Below the pieces are notes generated by a model. The model did not search any database. It was not told where the DNA came from and was given only the letters and a program-made list of their open reading frames with translations. From the NCBI GenBank assembly GCA_033439795.1, contig JAUTDP010000008.1:2108001-2172000 (forward strand): 64,000 nucleotides of DNA. The letters are read 5' to 3'. How positions within the stretch are numbered: position 1 is the stretch's first letter; every line of letters begins with the position of its first letter. Both the position numbers and the translations under genes were made by a program. Positions 48,604 through 60,433 of the stretch are shown here, piece by piece. The DNA comes from Sordaria brevicollis. Lineage: Eukaryota > Ascomycota > Sordariomycetes > Sordariales > Sordariaceae.

Positions 48604-50889
48604 CTTGAACTCACAATGTATGGTTTTGTATTACCGCTATCGCAGCTTCTGACCTGCGGATTGCTATTTTTTCTTTTTCCAAGTTGACTCTGGCTCGCAG
48701 ATTTTGGCGGTGATAATTTTTTTCGAAGGATAGTCGACGGAAGATTCCGAGGAGAGAAGGAAAGCAAGGAAAGGCGTAAAAGTAAGTAGAGACCGTGGAG
48801 GTCTGGGTTCTGTCGAGGGTTTATGTAACAATAAGGAATGAATGGCTAAGGATGGCTCACGGCCATTGTCTCCCAAGGACAATAGCGCTTACGAGTGGTT
48901 GAATAAAGGGAGCGAACTGTTCACACGGGATGAATGGGGGAGTAGGTGGACCACATGCAATGGACACAATGGGGAGCCGACTTGATATATCGGACGGCAG
49001 AGAAAGTGACGCACCCGCTCTTACAAAGCCAATGTTTCCGCTGAACAATAGGATTGAAAGATTGAGGGTCCGGCACATAGCACTGCACATGAATAGAATA
49101 GAGACGGCAAGGATCAGAGCCGTGGGTTGTTTCTAGTGTTTCGCATGCGTCTTGATTTTCGAACCGACACTCATGGCCAATGAAGCAGTAGGCGCTCAAG
49201 GAGTCAAGTCGTCCCACTTGGGATTTGAGATTGTGGACTGAGCCGAATGTGAGGACCCGTGGGATTGCGGTTCATCCAGACCAGTCATATCTCGTTGACT
49301 CAAAATCTCTGCTCTCCCATGCCTCGCCCAGTAAGGTATCTTTCCCCAGATATCTGGCGAGCTAGGAATGGCTCCATGGCCTCCTGGTTTGAGCCAGTCA
49401 GCAAACGCAAGGCGGCTCCCACAGCGCATAAAAAAAGACGTGCAGATCAACAACCATCCGTTGCCCCTGCAGCAGCCTCTGTAAAGCCAGCATGTTTGCA
49501 GCGAGACGGGTCAAGGATAGCTGCGCGATGGATGCCGGGGTTGCTTTGGACCGTGGGTGAACGTGTCTTCAAGTTGGGGTGAACTTGTGCGGTCGATTGG
49601 CTGACGATCTTCGAGGCCTGTTTCAAGTTTTGCGCCTGGCCTTGATACCCTATTGTTCCCCAATTTCCACGTGGAGATGCCTGCCCGTTGCGCCCAGGAA
49701 GTTGGTCCAGAACAGTCGCCACATCTTGGAGAATAAATATGGGAAGTTGGAAATTCGATTTGTAGTCTCGGTCGTGGAGTCATTTGTCATGTTGTTGCAA
49801 GTGGAAAACGTTGGTATTTTGCAAGTGATGAACAGCGCAACTGTCCATGGATCAGCGATGCACCAACAAAGTGCGTGCGTTCGGGTACTGCCGAAGGTGG
49901 CGCTAACAATGACAATGCTCCGTGTGGAGTCTCTTTGCCTCTTGAGCGTTCCTGATCATCCACGACAGCCGACAAGATCTGATTCCATGAGGTGAAAGTA
50001 AAAACTTCCAGGTCGATAAAAGTCCCATATGCCTCACATAGGTAGGACAGTCCAGCTTCAAGAAAGCTTCAAGCTACTCGTATGGCTTCGAATTGTCGAG
50101 TGATCCTTTGTGAGTTACGACTGCTCTTCATTTGTGATCCCCGTCACGTGGTCCGTGCACGCTATGCAATTACCGAACCACAACCACCCAGCGGTATCGG
50201 ACCTTCTCACCTTTAACTCATCCCTTAAGCATTCTTACCATCTGATTAAATTGTCCCTTCTTTTGTTGAACAGACATGGGAAAAACAAAGAGTTTGTCCC
50301 GGAGACAGTCGACGGAGCACAGGCCGAGAACGAGACTGATCTCCCGACTTTCCGACTTTCAGTCCCCCGCGCTTACACCGATCAATGACCCACCAGGCCC
50401 GATCCCTAGCGCAGACTTGCCAGAGCGCAACCGTCTTTCTTGCAAAGCTGAAAATTTGATTGGCTACCAGATCGCGCCCTGACCACCATGCCTTCTTGTC
50501 CAACCCCAGCAAAGTCCGCTTCCCGCCGAAGAAGCGCCCAGAAACTCTCTTGAGTGGGTCCGGTGGCTCCCTTTCACCTCTCAGCCTCGCACCTCAATCA
50601 ATGCAGCGCGGGCTTGTGCCTCTGTTTCCCGAACGCCAGCCAACCTTTTTTTTTTTGAAGTCCTCTCGGAATCTCCTGTCCACCCACCCGCCTGTCTCCC
50701 AGCTTCTCCTTCATCGCATCCATCTCCCAGAGAGCACGACAACCGCCCGACCGGGTCTACGGACTTTTGAAACGCTCCCTTAATTCTATTCCTCGACCTC
50801 CCGTCTCCCTGCCTCTACCCGCACGCGCTACTTACCGCGTCTAATTTCTCTTCGCTTCCTCGCCCTTTTACCGCCAACCACCAGACAAC
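48604..50889. other. Divergent intergenic region
   Basis: This 2.3-kb interval lies between the membrane-protein gene (minus) and the SERF gene (plus), so it contains two promoters. No coding sequence is recognised. The stretch 50500-50889 is strongly C+T rich on the plus strand, as expected for the leader of a highly expressed small gene, and includes a T run at about 50647. Confidence 0.5.
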
Positions 50890-51282
50890 ATGTCCCGCGG
50901 CAACCAGAGAGAGAAGGCCCGTGAGGCTAACCTCAAGAAGCAGGCTGCTCAGGTACGCTTCCCGAGCTCGATGGATGACATCAGCACAGTGGAGGAGAGC
51001 TTTGGCTAACGTCCGCCTTTTCCCCCGCAACAGAAGAAGGCCAACAGCAAGACTGGTAGTGAAATGCAACGCGACAAGGAAGCTGTTGCTGCCCTCATGA
51101 GGGCGAAGCAGGCGGCTGGTATGTTCCATATTCTCCTAGCGTCCTGTTATACCCTGCTAGTCATAGCGCAAGTTCATGGTTCATCGCGATGACACCTATG
51201 GCTTTTGGTTCATTTGCTGACCAACTCTTTTCACCATCTAGCCGACGCGAAGCGTGCTGCTGAAGCTGCCAAGAAGAAGTAA
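50890..51282 (+). CDS. Small SERF/4F5-family protein
   Basis: Three exons, 50890-50952, 51034-51118 and 51242-51282, encode only 62 residues, so the gene is easy to miss. The protein opens MSRGNQREKAREANLKKQAA, the signature of the 4F5/SERF family (RGNQRE...R..N.KK), and ends in Ala/Lys repeats (AKRAAEAAKKK). These tiny, highly charged, largely disordered proteins are found across eukaryotes; the animal SERF proteins modify amyloid aggregation, and a role in RNA or ribosome biology has been suggested. The length matches the family. All three exons join in frame with GTACGC and GTATGT donors. The upstream pyrimidine-rich leader suggests strong expression. Confidence 0.9.
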
Positions 51283-52202
51283 ATCACCTTCTCAAACCAC
51301 CGAAGTTCCGATATCGTTTGAAGAGTACACGAATCCGATCGACAGAAACCCGTCTATAGTGATGCGCGATTATCTCTTAACATCCACATACCCATCATCA
51401 TGATCATCATGATCATCATCATCCGGACGGACGAACGACCGAGCAGCTATTTCTACAGTCTACGTTGAGCTGTAGGAGCTGTAGGAGTGCCCCTGCGTCT
51501 TATCAAACCAGGGTCGGTCTTTCCATCCATCCATCTTTATACCATTTGGAGTGTTTTACGGCGTCAGAGACCAGGAGGAAGACTTGGGGAGTATCTTGAA
51601 TTTTAATGGAGCAAAGCTTGGGCATTCATGGCGTGAGCGTGGGATATCATCTTGAATTGACACATTTTCTTGGAAACAAAACCAGCTCCGGAAGGCCTCT
51701 TTTCTGTGTCGACCGTCCGTCAACTGTGGTTGTCTTCACCATCTTCTCGCATGTGTACGGCTTGGCTTGATAAAGTTTTGTCTTTCAGCTGACCTCACCA
51801 TTGTAGTTTCTTTGTTCAGTGTTGCGAGCTTGGGAGAAACAAGGCAGGTAAGAACAATGAATGAACACGTTTTGCCAAAAAAACATTCATCCAATTAATT
51901 TGAAACGATTCCAGCGACATCCAGAAATACGACCCAGTCATTCGCATCCAACCAATACCATAGGCTGTCCCTTGCCTCTTTATGTGCGGGAACCGAATCA
52001 TACAAGCCAACTCGCAAACATCATTTCCCACGGGGAATGTGTGCTTGGTGACGTGAACAGCACGGTCAAGAAAAGCTAAAATATACAAGTAGCATCGTTG
52101 ACACTACAGAAAAAGAACATGTCATTCCCCCCCTATATCGCTGACATATCGTCTTAGACACTCCAAGCATCAAGATGCTGAACACCCAAGATGGATGTCT
52201 GC
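51283..52202. other. Convergent intergenic region: SERF 3' region and cupredoxin 3' region
   Basis: The region holds the 3' untranslated region of the SERF gene, including an imperfect CAT/GATCAT microsatellite at about 51393-51423, and the 3' end of the cupredoxin gene. No other gene is seen. Confidence 0.55.
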
Positions 52203-53412
52203 TTAGGCAGCAGGAGCACCAAGAGCCATGGCTCTAGGGATGGAACCTTGAATGAGGTCAGCACATCGGTCAAGGACCATCGGTCAAGGACTCAGAAAAG
52301 GGGGGCGAACTACTCACCACCAACGCCACCAAAGGCGTTCACACCCTGAGCCGCAATGTTGGGGAAGGAACCGGCGGCGCAAGAGACGGCGCACACGCAC
52401 GAACCATCCGCGTTAACCTGGCCGACACCAGTTACGATGTTGCCAGTAGCCTGGGCCGCGCCACCGCTAGTGGTCGCGGAAGGAGCAGCAGGAGGGGCAA
52501 CAGAGGCGGTACCGCCGGTGATGCCACTGTCGGTGCCGGTGCCGTTCTGCGCAATGGCCAGGGCTTGAAACTGAGCGTGGGTCTTCTCGGCGGTAGGGTT
52601 GATGGAGAAGACCATGCCCTTGCCACAGTGGTTTCCTTGACGGCAGTAGAACCCTTGAGACGTTATTAGTAAGACGAAGTCGGTCAGGAAATGGGGATTG
52701 AAGGTAACATACAGAGAGGAGTCTCAACCATGACCTGCATAGCAACCTGCGGCGGAGGGTTGACGGTGTTGTTGACGTTGGCCTGGAAACCAGAGTCCAT
52801 GCCTCCCGCGAGCGCCACGCAGGGGGTGTCAAAGGCTGACTGCGTCACGGTGTGGTTCTGGCTGAGGAAGGTGAAGATGACGGTGTCGCCCACGGCCGCG
52901 TTGGTCTGCTGCGGGCTGAAGGCCAGACCCTGCGGTCCGCCGACAGTGACGGTGTGAGTGGCAGCTCCTCCGGCGGGAGCAGCGACGTTCGCGGGCTCTG
53001 TGGGAGTTGCGGGAGCCTCAGCCGGCGCGTCGGCAGCGGGGGCGCCGGTCGCCTCGCCAACGGCACCGTTAACCACCGTCGCGGTGGCGGTCACGGTGAC
53101 GGTCTGGGCCGGGTTGATGATGGTGGTGGCGGCGCCGCCGCCCAGGTTGACCCAGAGGAGATTGAGCTGGGCATTCAAGCCCGCGGTGAGACCGATGAGC
53201 TTGGCGAGCTCGGCAAGCTCTTGTTGTGTGGCCTTGTGGGACTCTTTCTTGGCATTGTCGTTCTTGTTATCGTTCTTATTGTCGTCGCCCTTCTCACGGA
53301 CCTCGAGGGCGATATCTCCTCGGCGGACGTCGGGATAAACATTCTGAGCGACCTTGGCGAGGGCCACGGGGGCCAAAGTGATGGCGGCCATAACTGCTGT
53401 CGTGACCTTCAT
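52203..53412 (-). CDS. Secreted cupredoxin (extracellular Ser/Ala-rich, blue-copper type)
   Basis: Three exons, 53412-52713, 52653-52318 and 52246-52203, give 359 residues. Residues 1-19 (MKVTTAVMAAITLAPVALA) form a signal peptide. After a charged Lys/Asn/Asp-rich stretch (about 41-57) and an Ala/Thr/Pro-rich region, a cupredoxin domain begins near residue 152 (THTVTVGGPQGLAFSPQQ). All four type 1 copper ligands can be placed: His187 in SQNHTVTQS, Cys237 in WFYCRQ, His242 in GNHC and Met247 in GKGM. The codon for Trp234 is split by the first intron. The C-terminal part is Ala/Gly/Thr-rich with a Cys pair (GSCVCAVSC). Such proteins are secreted or wall-bound in fungi; their electron partners are unknown. 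The ending is weakly hydrophobic, so a GPI anchor is possible but not clear. Confidence 0.88.
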
Positions 53413-55783
53413 CTTGTCTGATTCTTGTCCTTCTAGGTAATCTCTCTTGATTCCTTCTGTTTTTGTTTGTTTGCCCTATCGACCAGGAAAGGGATATTCG
53501 CTGAGGCTGATGAAGTTGCGCAAGTAAAAAGGCTGGTATGTCTGAATATTATGTCGTGCGTAAATAAGTTGGCGAGTCCCTGCTCGTTGTTGATGGTATA
53601 TAGAAGCGAAGGTTACAACAAGAACAATAACGGAAAAAACAAATGAGTGGAATAGACACACACACACAGCGAAGAATAGAGAAAGGCAATGGATGAAAAG
53701 AAAAAGGAAAAGAGAGAGGAGAAGAGAAACTGGAAACAAGTCCCTACTTGAAGGTTTTCACGTTTCACGTTTTTGAAGAGTGTGTTCTCGGATCCCATGA
53801 TTTCCGGGGGGAAAATGCCAATGTTCATAGCATGAATGATCGTAGCAAGCCATCCCATCCCATGCGCTTTTCCACTGAGGCATCCGGGGCTACAACCACT
53901 AGTGGCCCATGGCCAGTGAAAAAAGGAGGTTGTCACGAAACATTGTTTTCAGGGGAATCCGTGGGATTGTGAACGGAGGCGTTGACCTCTTTTCCCTTGG
54001 CTGCTACATTATAGCAGTACTCGGCGTCTTGGGACCATAACTCAAGCTTGGGGATAGCAGCCATAGCGCTCGGTTCAGGATTGTTTCTGCTATTGCCAGG
54101 GTCTCTTCTATGGTCACGCTAGGATTTAGTATGAGCTCAGCCTCGATTCAATTTAGCCCGGGGAGCGATGCAGGAGGTCATCACGGAGAAGGGAAGCAAG
54201 TGCACCTGGCCTGGCTCTAGGGGTGCCTGCTGTGACAGATTTGTCTCAGAGTATGTTTTGGGATGTCCAAAGGTTCTGGGCTCGCGAGCGCTTTGACTCC
54301 TTGGCTTGATAGGGCGGTACTTGGTTGACTTGAGAGATAGCCTGGAAGAACCGAACTGCCGGGGCAACTAATAACCTCAAAAAAAGAAGTCTACTGATTC
54401 GTGATACCGTATACAAACAAAAGCAAACAAAATGTTGACAAGAGAAGAAAAAGCGTGGTTTTGAAGGAGTGAGTTCTTCCAAAGAAGTCTCTCCCTATCT
54501 AGTAGCAAGCCTCGCAAGCGAACCGCAAGGGTCGAGGGTGGTATCTGTAACGGGCAACCGATTGGAACCCAACGCGCTTAGCTTTCTTCGGAGTCTTCTC
54601 CCCTTTGGACTATTAAGAAAGAAGTCTAGGTTCAGGAACGTTCGTTCTCAGTTCTAGGCACACAACAACTCTGCCCTAAAGCTGTACGTATTGAGGTTCA
54701 TGTCATCTGAATTATTCTCGAGCTCCAGTAGCGCATCGATGAAATTGAGAACCTTGACGTTGGTTCAGCTCTTGGCAATACTATATACCCCGTCAAACAG
54801 GAAATGTTTACACATTGGTCTACACACCGACTTCTGACACTTGGGTTAGGTTGAAAGCATGATGTTTTGACAGCGTTCATGTTTTTGTTATTGTCAAGGA
54901 GAATCAAAATATTAAGATGAAAGGGTCCACTTGAAGTCGTAAAGAAACTCACGGATGTTTCTTAAGCCGGTCGGAGGTAAAACTTGGCTAGATTCCAGAG
55001 AAACTGGTAGAGTAGCGGATATGCTACCCCCGGTTCATACCATACTCGGCGATATTGATATTACAGGCTTCCTTTTTGGTGAAAAAAAAACTTGAACTTC
55101 AGTCGGGAAAAGAGGGCATCCTTTTGGCTTCAGCGACGAGGCGAGCTCTGGATGTATGAATATTCGTGTACGTATTCCTAAAGGAAACCAAGCGTCCATC
55201 GTCTGTGCTGGCTATAAACACATCTTGCTCATGTCAGCACCGAACTGTTACTCAACACTCCAGGCGGAATGAACGAAAATGAAGAGATTATATTCCCTCT
55301 TCAACACGGCGAACATCTTGAGTTATCGGTACCGTTGAACCCCGTCAAGCCCGGCATCCGAACGGAGTTCTTCATGATGGAACAACCATCGTCGCAAGTG
55401 GTTACCTTCGGCAGTCGATCACGTACCTAGCCTGTGATTGATGTTTTATTCCCTTTTTCACCTCCCAGGTGGCCTATCAAGACTTATTGAAGTCCAGACC
55501 TCGATCTCTAAGGCCCTTGCTTTACCTTGTCATAGCCGTATTTGAACTTCCACATTCTCATATGCTGATGAGATCCAGTCGTTCATCTGATGACAGCAGA
55601 AAAGAAACTGCTTGAATGTGGGTATCATTTCCGTCTTTCTCCTTCTTACGGAAAGAAACCCCCTGCTGTAGTTCGCAGCCACCGAAAGGGTCCCAGACCG
55701 AACACCACGTGGTCGTGGATGTCGAAACCTACAAGTAGAAACAAAACGCGCCGAAATCTTACTAGCCCAGCGTTGAGACTGTC
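53413..55783. other. Intergenic: cupredoxin promoter and downstream DNA
   Basis: No gene is seen in 2.4 kb. The segment about 53640-53740 is purine-rich on the plus strand, so the cupredoxin leader is pyrimidine-rich. The stretch 54380-54660 differs in texture and carries the nonamer AAGAAGTCT three times (54384, 54482 and 54619). The right part includes the SMN 3' region. Confidence 0.5.
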
Positions 55784-56557
55784 CTACTCCTGTGCCTGTT
55801 GCTGTTCCTGCAAAGCCTTTTGTTTCCCTTCGTAAAGACCGGTGTAGTAGCCTTGAAGGACACAGAGACGTTAGCAAGCCATTCCTGTTCCCGACTCCTC
55901 ATAATCTACACGCCAACTTGCCTGCATAATACCATGACATCAAGAGCTTCTTCAACTCCTCGTCTTGCACGGAGCCCAACATCAGCTGCGGTCCGGGACC
56001 AGGCAAGCTTGCTGCGGCGGCGGTGGCAGTTGATCCGGCAGCTGCTGTTGCTGGTGGTTGCTGGCTTTCGATGATCTTGCTTCTCGGTTAGTTTATTGCT
56101 GGTTCTTACTTCAAGCCGAGGGAACGCTGAAGATGAATGAATCATTCATTCATCACCGCACTCACCTTCACTTCAACAGCAGCGGTTGCGGCGACATCCT
56201 CCTCCATCGCCTCTCCTTCTTCTACCTCTTTCTGCTGGGCATCTGGGGTAGCAGCACTAGGCTTGGCATTTTGATCCCTGGAAAATTAAACACAAAAAAT
56301 CAGTACTCGGTCGCAAGTGGATTTCCATCCAAACATCTGGAAGTCAAGTATCACGAACTTCAGTTCACCAGCAACATCCTCAGGTAGTGCTGCTCCCTGA
56401 GCGTGTATGCTGTGATATTTCTGGTGCGCAGTAGTGTTAGCGGATGCTCCTGACGAAGGATGGACTTGGGGATATGATGTACCTTGTACTCTGCCAAAGC
56501 CTCATTCCATGAGTTGACCAGGGCAGAGTCGTCCCAGATCTCTTCATGGGATGCCAT
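55784..56557 (-). CDS. smn1: SMN (survival of motor neuron) homologue
   Basis: Five exons, 56557-56483, 56420-56359, 56277-56166, 56075-55922 and 55851-55784, give 156 residues. The N-terminus, MASHEEIWDDSALVNSWNEA followed by LAEYKKYHSI across the first intron, is the Gemin2-binding motif of SMN. The C-terminus holds the YG box (KKLLMSWYYAG, then YYTGLYEG), which drives self-association. The Tudor domain is absent, as in fission yeast Smn1/Yab8. SMN with Gemin2 loads Sm proteins onto spliceosomal snRNAs. The intron splitting the YG box appears to begin with GC (GCAAGT) rather than GT; only this choice keeps the frame. The donor of intron 2 (GTTCGT) is also unusual, and exon 2's end is the least certain boundary. 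The middle is Ala/Pro/Gln-rich and probably disordered. Confidence 0.87.
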
Positions 56558-57818
56558 TGTTGCGAGACTGCTTTGGTTCGCGCTGGTGTTTTGTGAAGAT
56601 TGAAATGCTCCCTCTGTTGGTCTGTTGGTGGTTGCTGCCTGTCGTGAGTTGCAGAATGCGAAAATTTGGCGGTGGAAATTGTTAGTGCGCTCCGCGCGGT
56701 GCTTGCCATTCTCTATCAGATTATACTCTTTGGCGCTAGCTACCGCACAGGCTCCCGCCTCTATCGCCAACTGACTGTTTGCACCTTCCACATCAGCTGC
56801 ATCAACAAACTCAACACCAACCTCAACATCTTGCAGATTTGTTACCACCTTTGCGCCTCCAAGCACTGTGGTATGAATCAATGGCCCTACCACGGCTTGG
56901 CAGGTCCAGACTGCGTAAGTAATGATCAAACCGGGAATGGCACGACTCCAGAATTCCTCCGCAGCGTAGGATACGGACGACGCCGAGGGTGGACTGCCAC
57001 GTTTGTTTCCGGCGTCTGCGCGGAGATGACCTTGGATCTTCGGCACCGCGAGTTTTGTTCTTCTAGAGAAGACGGGATGATCATCAGAGGCTCAAGCCAT
57101 CTTGAGGTTCGATCTTTACTTGTTTGCACACCGAAATATGCCAGGCGAAGATCACGGGAAGCGCTGATAGTAAACACCAAGCGAACAACAACCACAAACC
57201 GCTTGGACAAGTCGACAAGTTCCTGGGAGGTGCATCTCGGGAAGGCAAGCCAAGGGATGAAGCCAACATCTGGCCATGCCTGGAACGCTGCAGCGGCTCG
57301 GATTTACGGCGATCAGCGTGCTGATCTAGCTTTGTTCCCAAGCCCCACGATATCTCTGCGAGTCCGATGACCTGGTTCGTACCGTTCGTTGGCTGGAAAA
57401 AGTTCTATCCCAGCTGGACGGGCGGATTTACATCGGGTACCTGAGATGATATGGCGGGATAGCACTGGAGGAAGTTCGGAGAAGAGAAGCTATAGCGTGG
57501 GATGAAAGAGCCCTTGAAGCCCTATCGGTAGAGCTAGAGTGAGCTACTTAGCTCTATGAGGGGGAGAGTGGGGTAGATGCTATAGCCTAATGGCTTTCCT
57601 TCACGTCATGCGGTCCTCCTCCTCTAACAGGTACTAAGAGCAGGAGCTCCTCCCAGAATTCCCCTTCTTGATATACATTTTTTTTTTTATTAAAAAAAAA
57701 TTTGATATTCTTTTTCTCTCACTTTTCACTGACAGGGACCTGCGAGCTTACAACAAATCGCCGGCCGTCTATAAGCTCAGTTCACCATCACCCCTCAGCT
57801 TCACCAAGTAGAGAAGCT
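56558..57818. other. Divergent intergenic region between SMN and the ribulokinase gene
   Basis: Two promoters must lie here. The 234-codon plus-strand frame 56666-57370 and its minus-strand rivals show no family resemblance and are left out. An AT palindrome-like run (T tract then A tract) lies at about 57679-57703. The leader just before 57819 includes the CCCCTCAGCTTCACC stretch. Confidence 0.5.
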
Positions 57819-59863
57819 ATGTCGTAAGTGGAAACATACATCTCTCACTCCACTCTTGTAACATCATCAGCTAACTCTGGAACAGGTCTTCACAGGTTGG
57901 GGAGTTCCTCGTCATTCCTGACCATTTGAGAACACAAAACTTACCTGAGCGTGTCACAGAACCATTACATCGGTATCGACGTCGGAACTGGCTCAGCTCG
58001 AGTCTGTATCATCGACTCGACGGGTGACATCAAGGCACTCGCAACCCAGAATATCAAGCTGTGGACACCTTCCTCGGGTTATGAGGGCTCGCACTATGTA
58101 TGTGGGAAAAAAGCAGGATAAAGGTCTCTGAACTCACCTACTGACATACCATTTAGGAACAATCAACAACAGACATCTGGAATGCCATCTGCCACTGTGT
58201 GAAGCAGGTACTGGCCGAGTCCAAAGTGGATCCCAACTCGGTGAAAGGAATCGGCTTCGATGCCACATGCTCGCTGGCCGTTTTCACCCACGACACGAAC
58301 GAGCCTGTTCCCGTAACCGGTCCGGATTTCAAAAACGACGGCAATGACCGAAATGTCATCTTGTGGCTCGACCATCGCCCTCTGGCCGAGGCGGAGAAAA
58401 TCAACAACACGAACCATAACTTGCTCCGTTACGTCGGCGGCAAGATGAGTGTGGAGATGGAGATCCCCAAGGTCCTCTGGCTCAAGAACAACATGCCGCC
58501 CGAGCTGTTTGCCCGCTGCAAGTTCTTCGATTTGACAGATGCCTTGACCTACATCGCTACTGGAAAGGAAACCCGAAGCTTCTGCAGCACCGTTTGTAAG
58601 CAAGGGTTCGTGCCTGTGGGCGTCGATGGCAGCGTCAAGGGATGGCAGGAGGACTTTTACGAGACCATTGGTCTGGGCGACCTCGTCAAGGACAACTTTG
58701 TCAGGATGGGTGGCGTTGATGGGGTAGTGAGTGCCTAATCCGAGAGATGCGATGTTTACGAAATGGCTAACCATCTCCCTCACTCACAGAACGGCTCGTG
58801 GATGAGCGCTGGCGAGCTTGTTGGCGGCTTGTCGGAAGAGGCAGCCCAACAGCTTGGTCTGCCCGCCGGAATTGCCATTGGCAGCGGTGTTATCGACGCA
58901 TACGCCGGCTGGATCGGGACAGTTGGAGCCAAGGTCAAGCTGTCTCCGGATCAGCTGGATGATAGTGCTGCACCCAACGACGTATCGCAGGCCTTTACTC
59001 GCCTAGCTGCCGTCGCTGGCACATCGACATGCCATCTCGCCATGTCCAAGGGTCCGGTTTTCGTACCGGGAGTTTGGGGCCCTTATCGGGATGTCTTGAT
59101 CCCGGGCTATTGGATGGCCGAAGGGGGCCAGTCGGCTACCGGCGAGCTCATGAAGCACATGTTGGAGACGCATGTCGCGTATGAGGAAACGCTCAAGGAG
59201 GCTGAAGCTGCCGGCAAGAACATTTACGATTACCTGAACGATCATCTCAAGGAGATGGCCAAGAAGAACAAGGCGCCATCCATCTCATTCTTGGTCCGCC
59301 ACTTCTTCTTCTACGGCGACCTCTGGGGCAACCGGTCGCCCATTGCCGACCCCAACATGCGCGGTGCTATCATTGGTATGAGCAACGACAAGAGTAAGGA
59401 CGGCATGGCTCTCCTGTACTATTCTACCATGGAGTTCATCGCCCTCCAGACGAGGCAGATCATCGAGGCCATGAACGCTGCCGGGCACACCATCAAGAGC
59501 ATCTTCATGTCGGGCAGCCAGTGCCAAAACGAAATTCTAATGGATCTGATGGCCACGGCGTGCGACATGCCCGTCCTGATCCCCCGTTACGTCAACGCGG
59601 CGGTGGTGCACGGAGCGGCCATGCTGGGTGCAAAGGCAGCCAGCGCCAAGCCGGACGGCACGACGGAGCCTCTGTGGGACATCATGGACCGCATGAGCAA
59701 GCCGGGTAAGACAGTCTGGTCGCGCGGCGATCCTGCGGAGAAGAAGCTGCTGGATGCAAAGTACGAGATCTTTCTTGATCAGGCTAGGACGCAGCAAGAG
59801 TACAGGAAGAAGGTGGATGAGGCTCTCAAGGGTTCGACGCTGGAGGGCCAAGAGGCCAAATAG
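57819..59863 (+). CDS. FGGY-family carbohydrate kinase, probable D-ribulokinase
   Basis: Five exons are proposed: 57819-57823, 57886-57895, 57960-58097, 58157-58726 and 58790-59863, giving 598 residues starting MSSSQNHYIGIDVGTGSARV. The only ATG that opens the frame meets a stop after two codons (ATGTCGTAAG), so splicing is required; the 10-nt exon restores the frame of the kinase. N-terminal DVGTGSAR is the phosphate-binding loop of the FGGY fold. ILWLDHRPLAEA marks the sugar-binding region. GSGVIDAYAGWIG carries the probable catalytic base, Asp277. SGSQCQNEILMDLMA is the adenosine-binding motif near the C-terminus. The best family match is the group of yeast YDR109C and human FGGY, which phosphorylate D-ribulose. 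The substrate is inferred from the family. Confidence 0.88.
57886..57895 (+). other. Proposed 10-nt micro-exon of the ribulokinase gene
   Basis: GTCTTCACAG is preceded by CTAACTCTGGAACAG, a branch site and acceptor, and followed by GTTGGG as donor. Joined to ATGTC and to the next exon at 57960 it encodes MSSSQ and continues in frame. No other in-frame ATG exists between 57824 and 57960. Confidence 0.6.
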
Positions 59864-60433
59864 AAGTATAGAGGGTGATGATACCTTACCGCGTGTTGCC
59901 GGGGGATATAGAAATGGAGTTGCCGTGGGCTTTCATTACATAGAGTAGCCAAGTGAATAATTTACCACTAGGTTCCGGCAATAAATGTGTTGCTGGTGAT
60001 GTTGATGAAAGTGTCTCGTTGTCATCAAGTGATGAAGTCACCAGTATGGTTGTAAGTTGGTACCTGAAAAACAGTGCCTGATTCCATGCGCATTGCTCCT
60101 GGCTTGCTGTCAAAGCTGGGATGGATGCAGATGCATGGGCCATGCAAGTACACAGTACCTTGCTCCCCCGTGAGCTCCAAGCAGTGGGAAGTAGCTGTAC
60201 CTGCAACTTGGCGCCCCACATTAAAGCTCTGGGGCTGCCGCCTTCGCGGTGCCAATTCCAGAAAAACAAATCGACAAGGCGACGCCAATCAACAAAACAC
60301 CAAAAAAGCAAAACTCCAAACGGCACCGCTTTGCTAGACCAGCACAGCAAACGCGCGTCGACCGAACGCGTCTACCCGCACTTTCCACACACACCGTCGG
60401 TTTTCTTTGGTCCAAATCGACATCGCCGGCATC
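59864..60433. other. Intergenic: ribulokinase 3' end and nic96 promoter
   Basis: 570 bases between two tandem plus-strand genes. No separate gene is seen; plus-strand frames that start here only run as shadows into nic96. Confidence 0.55.
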
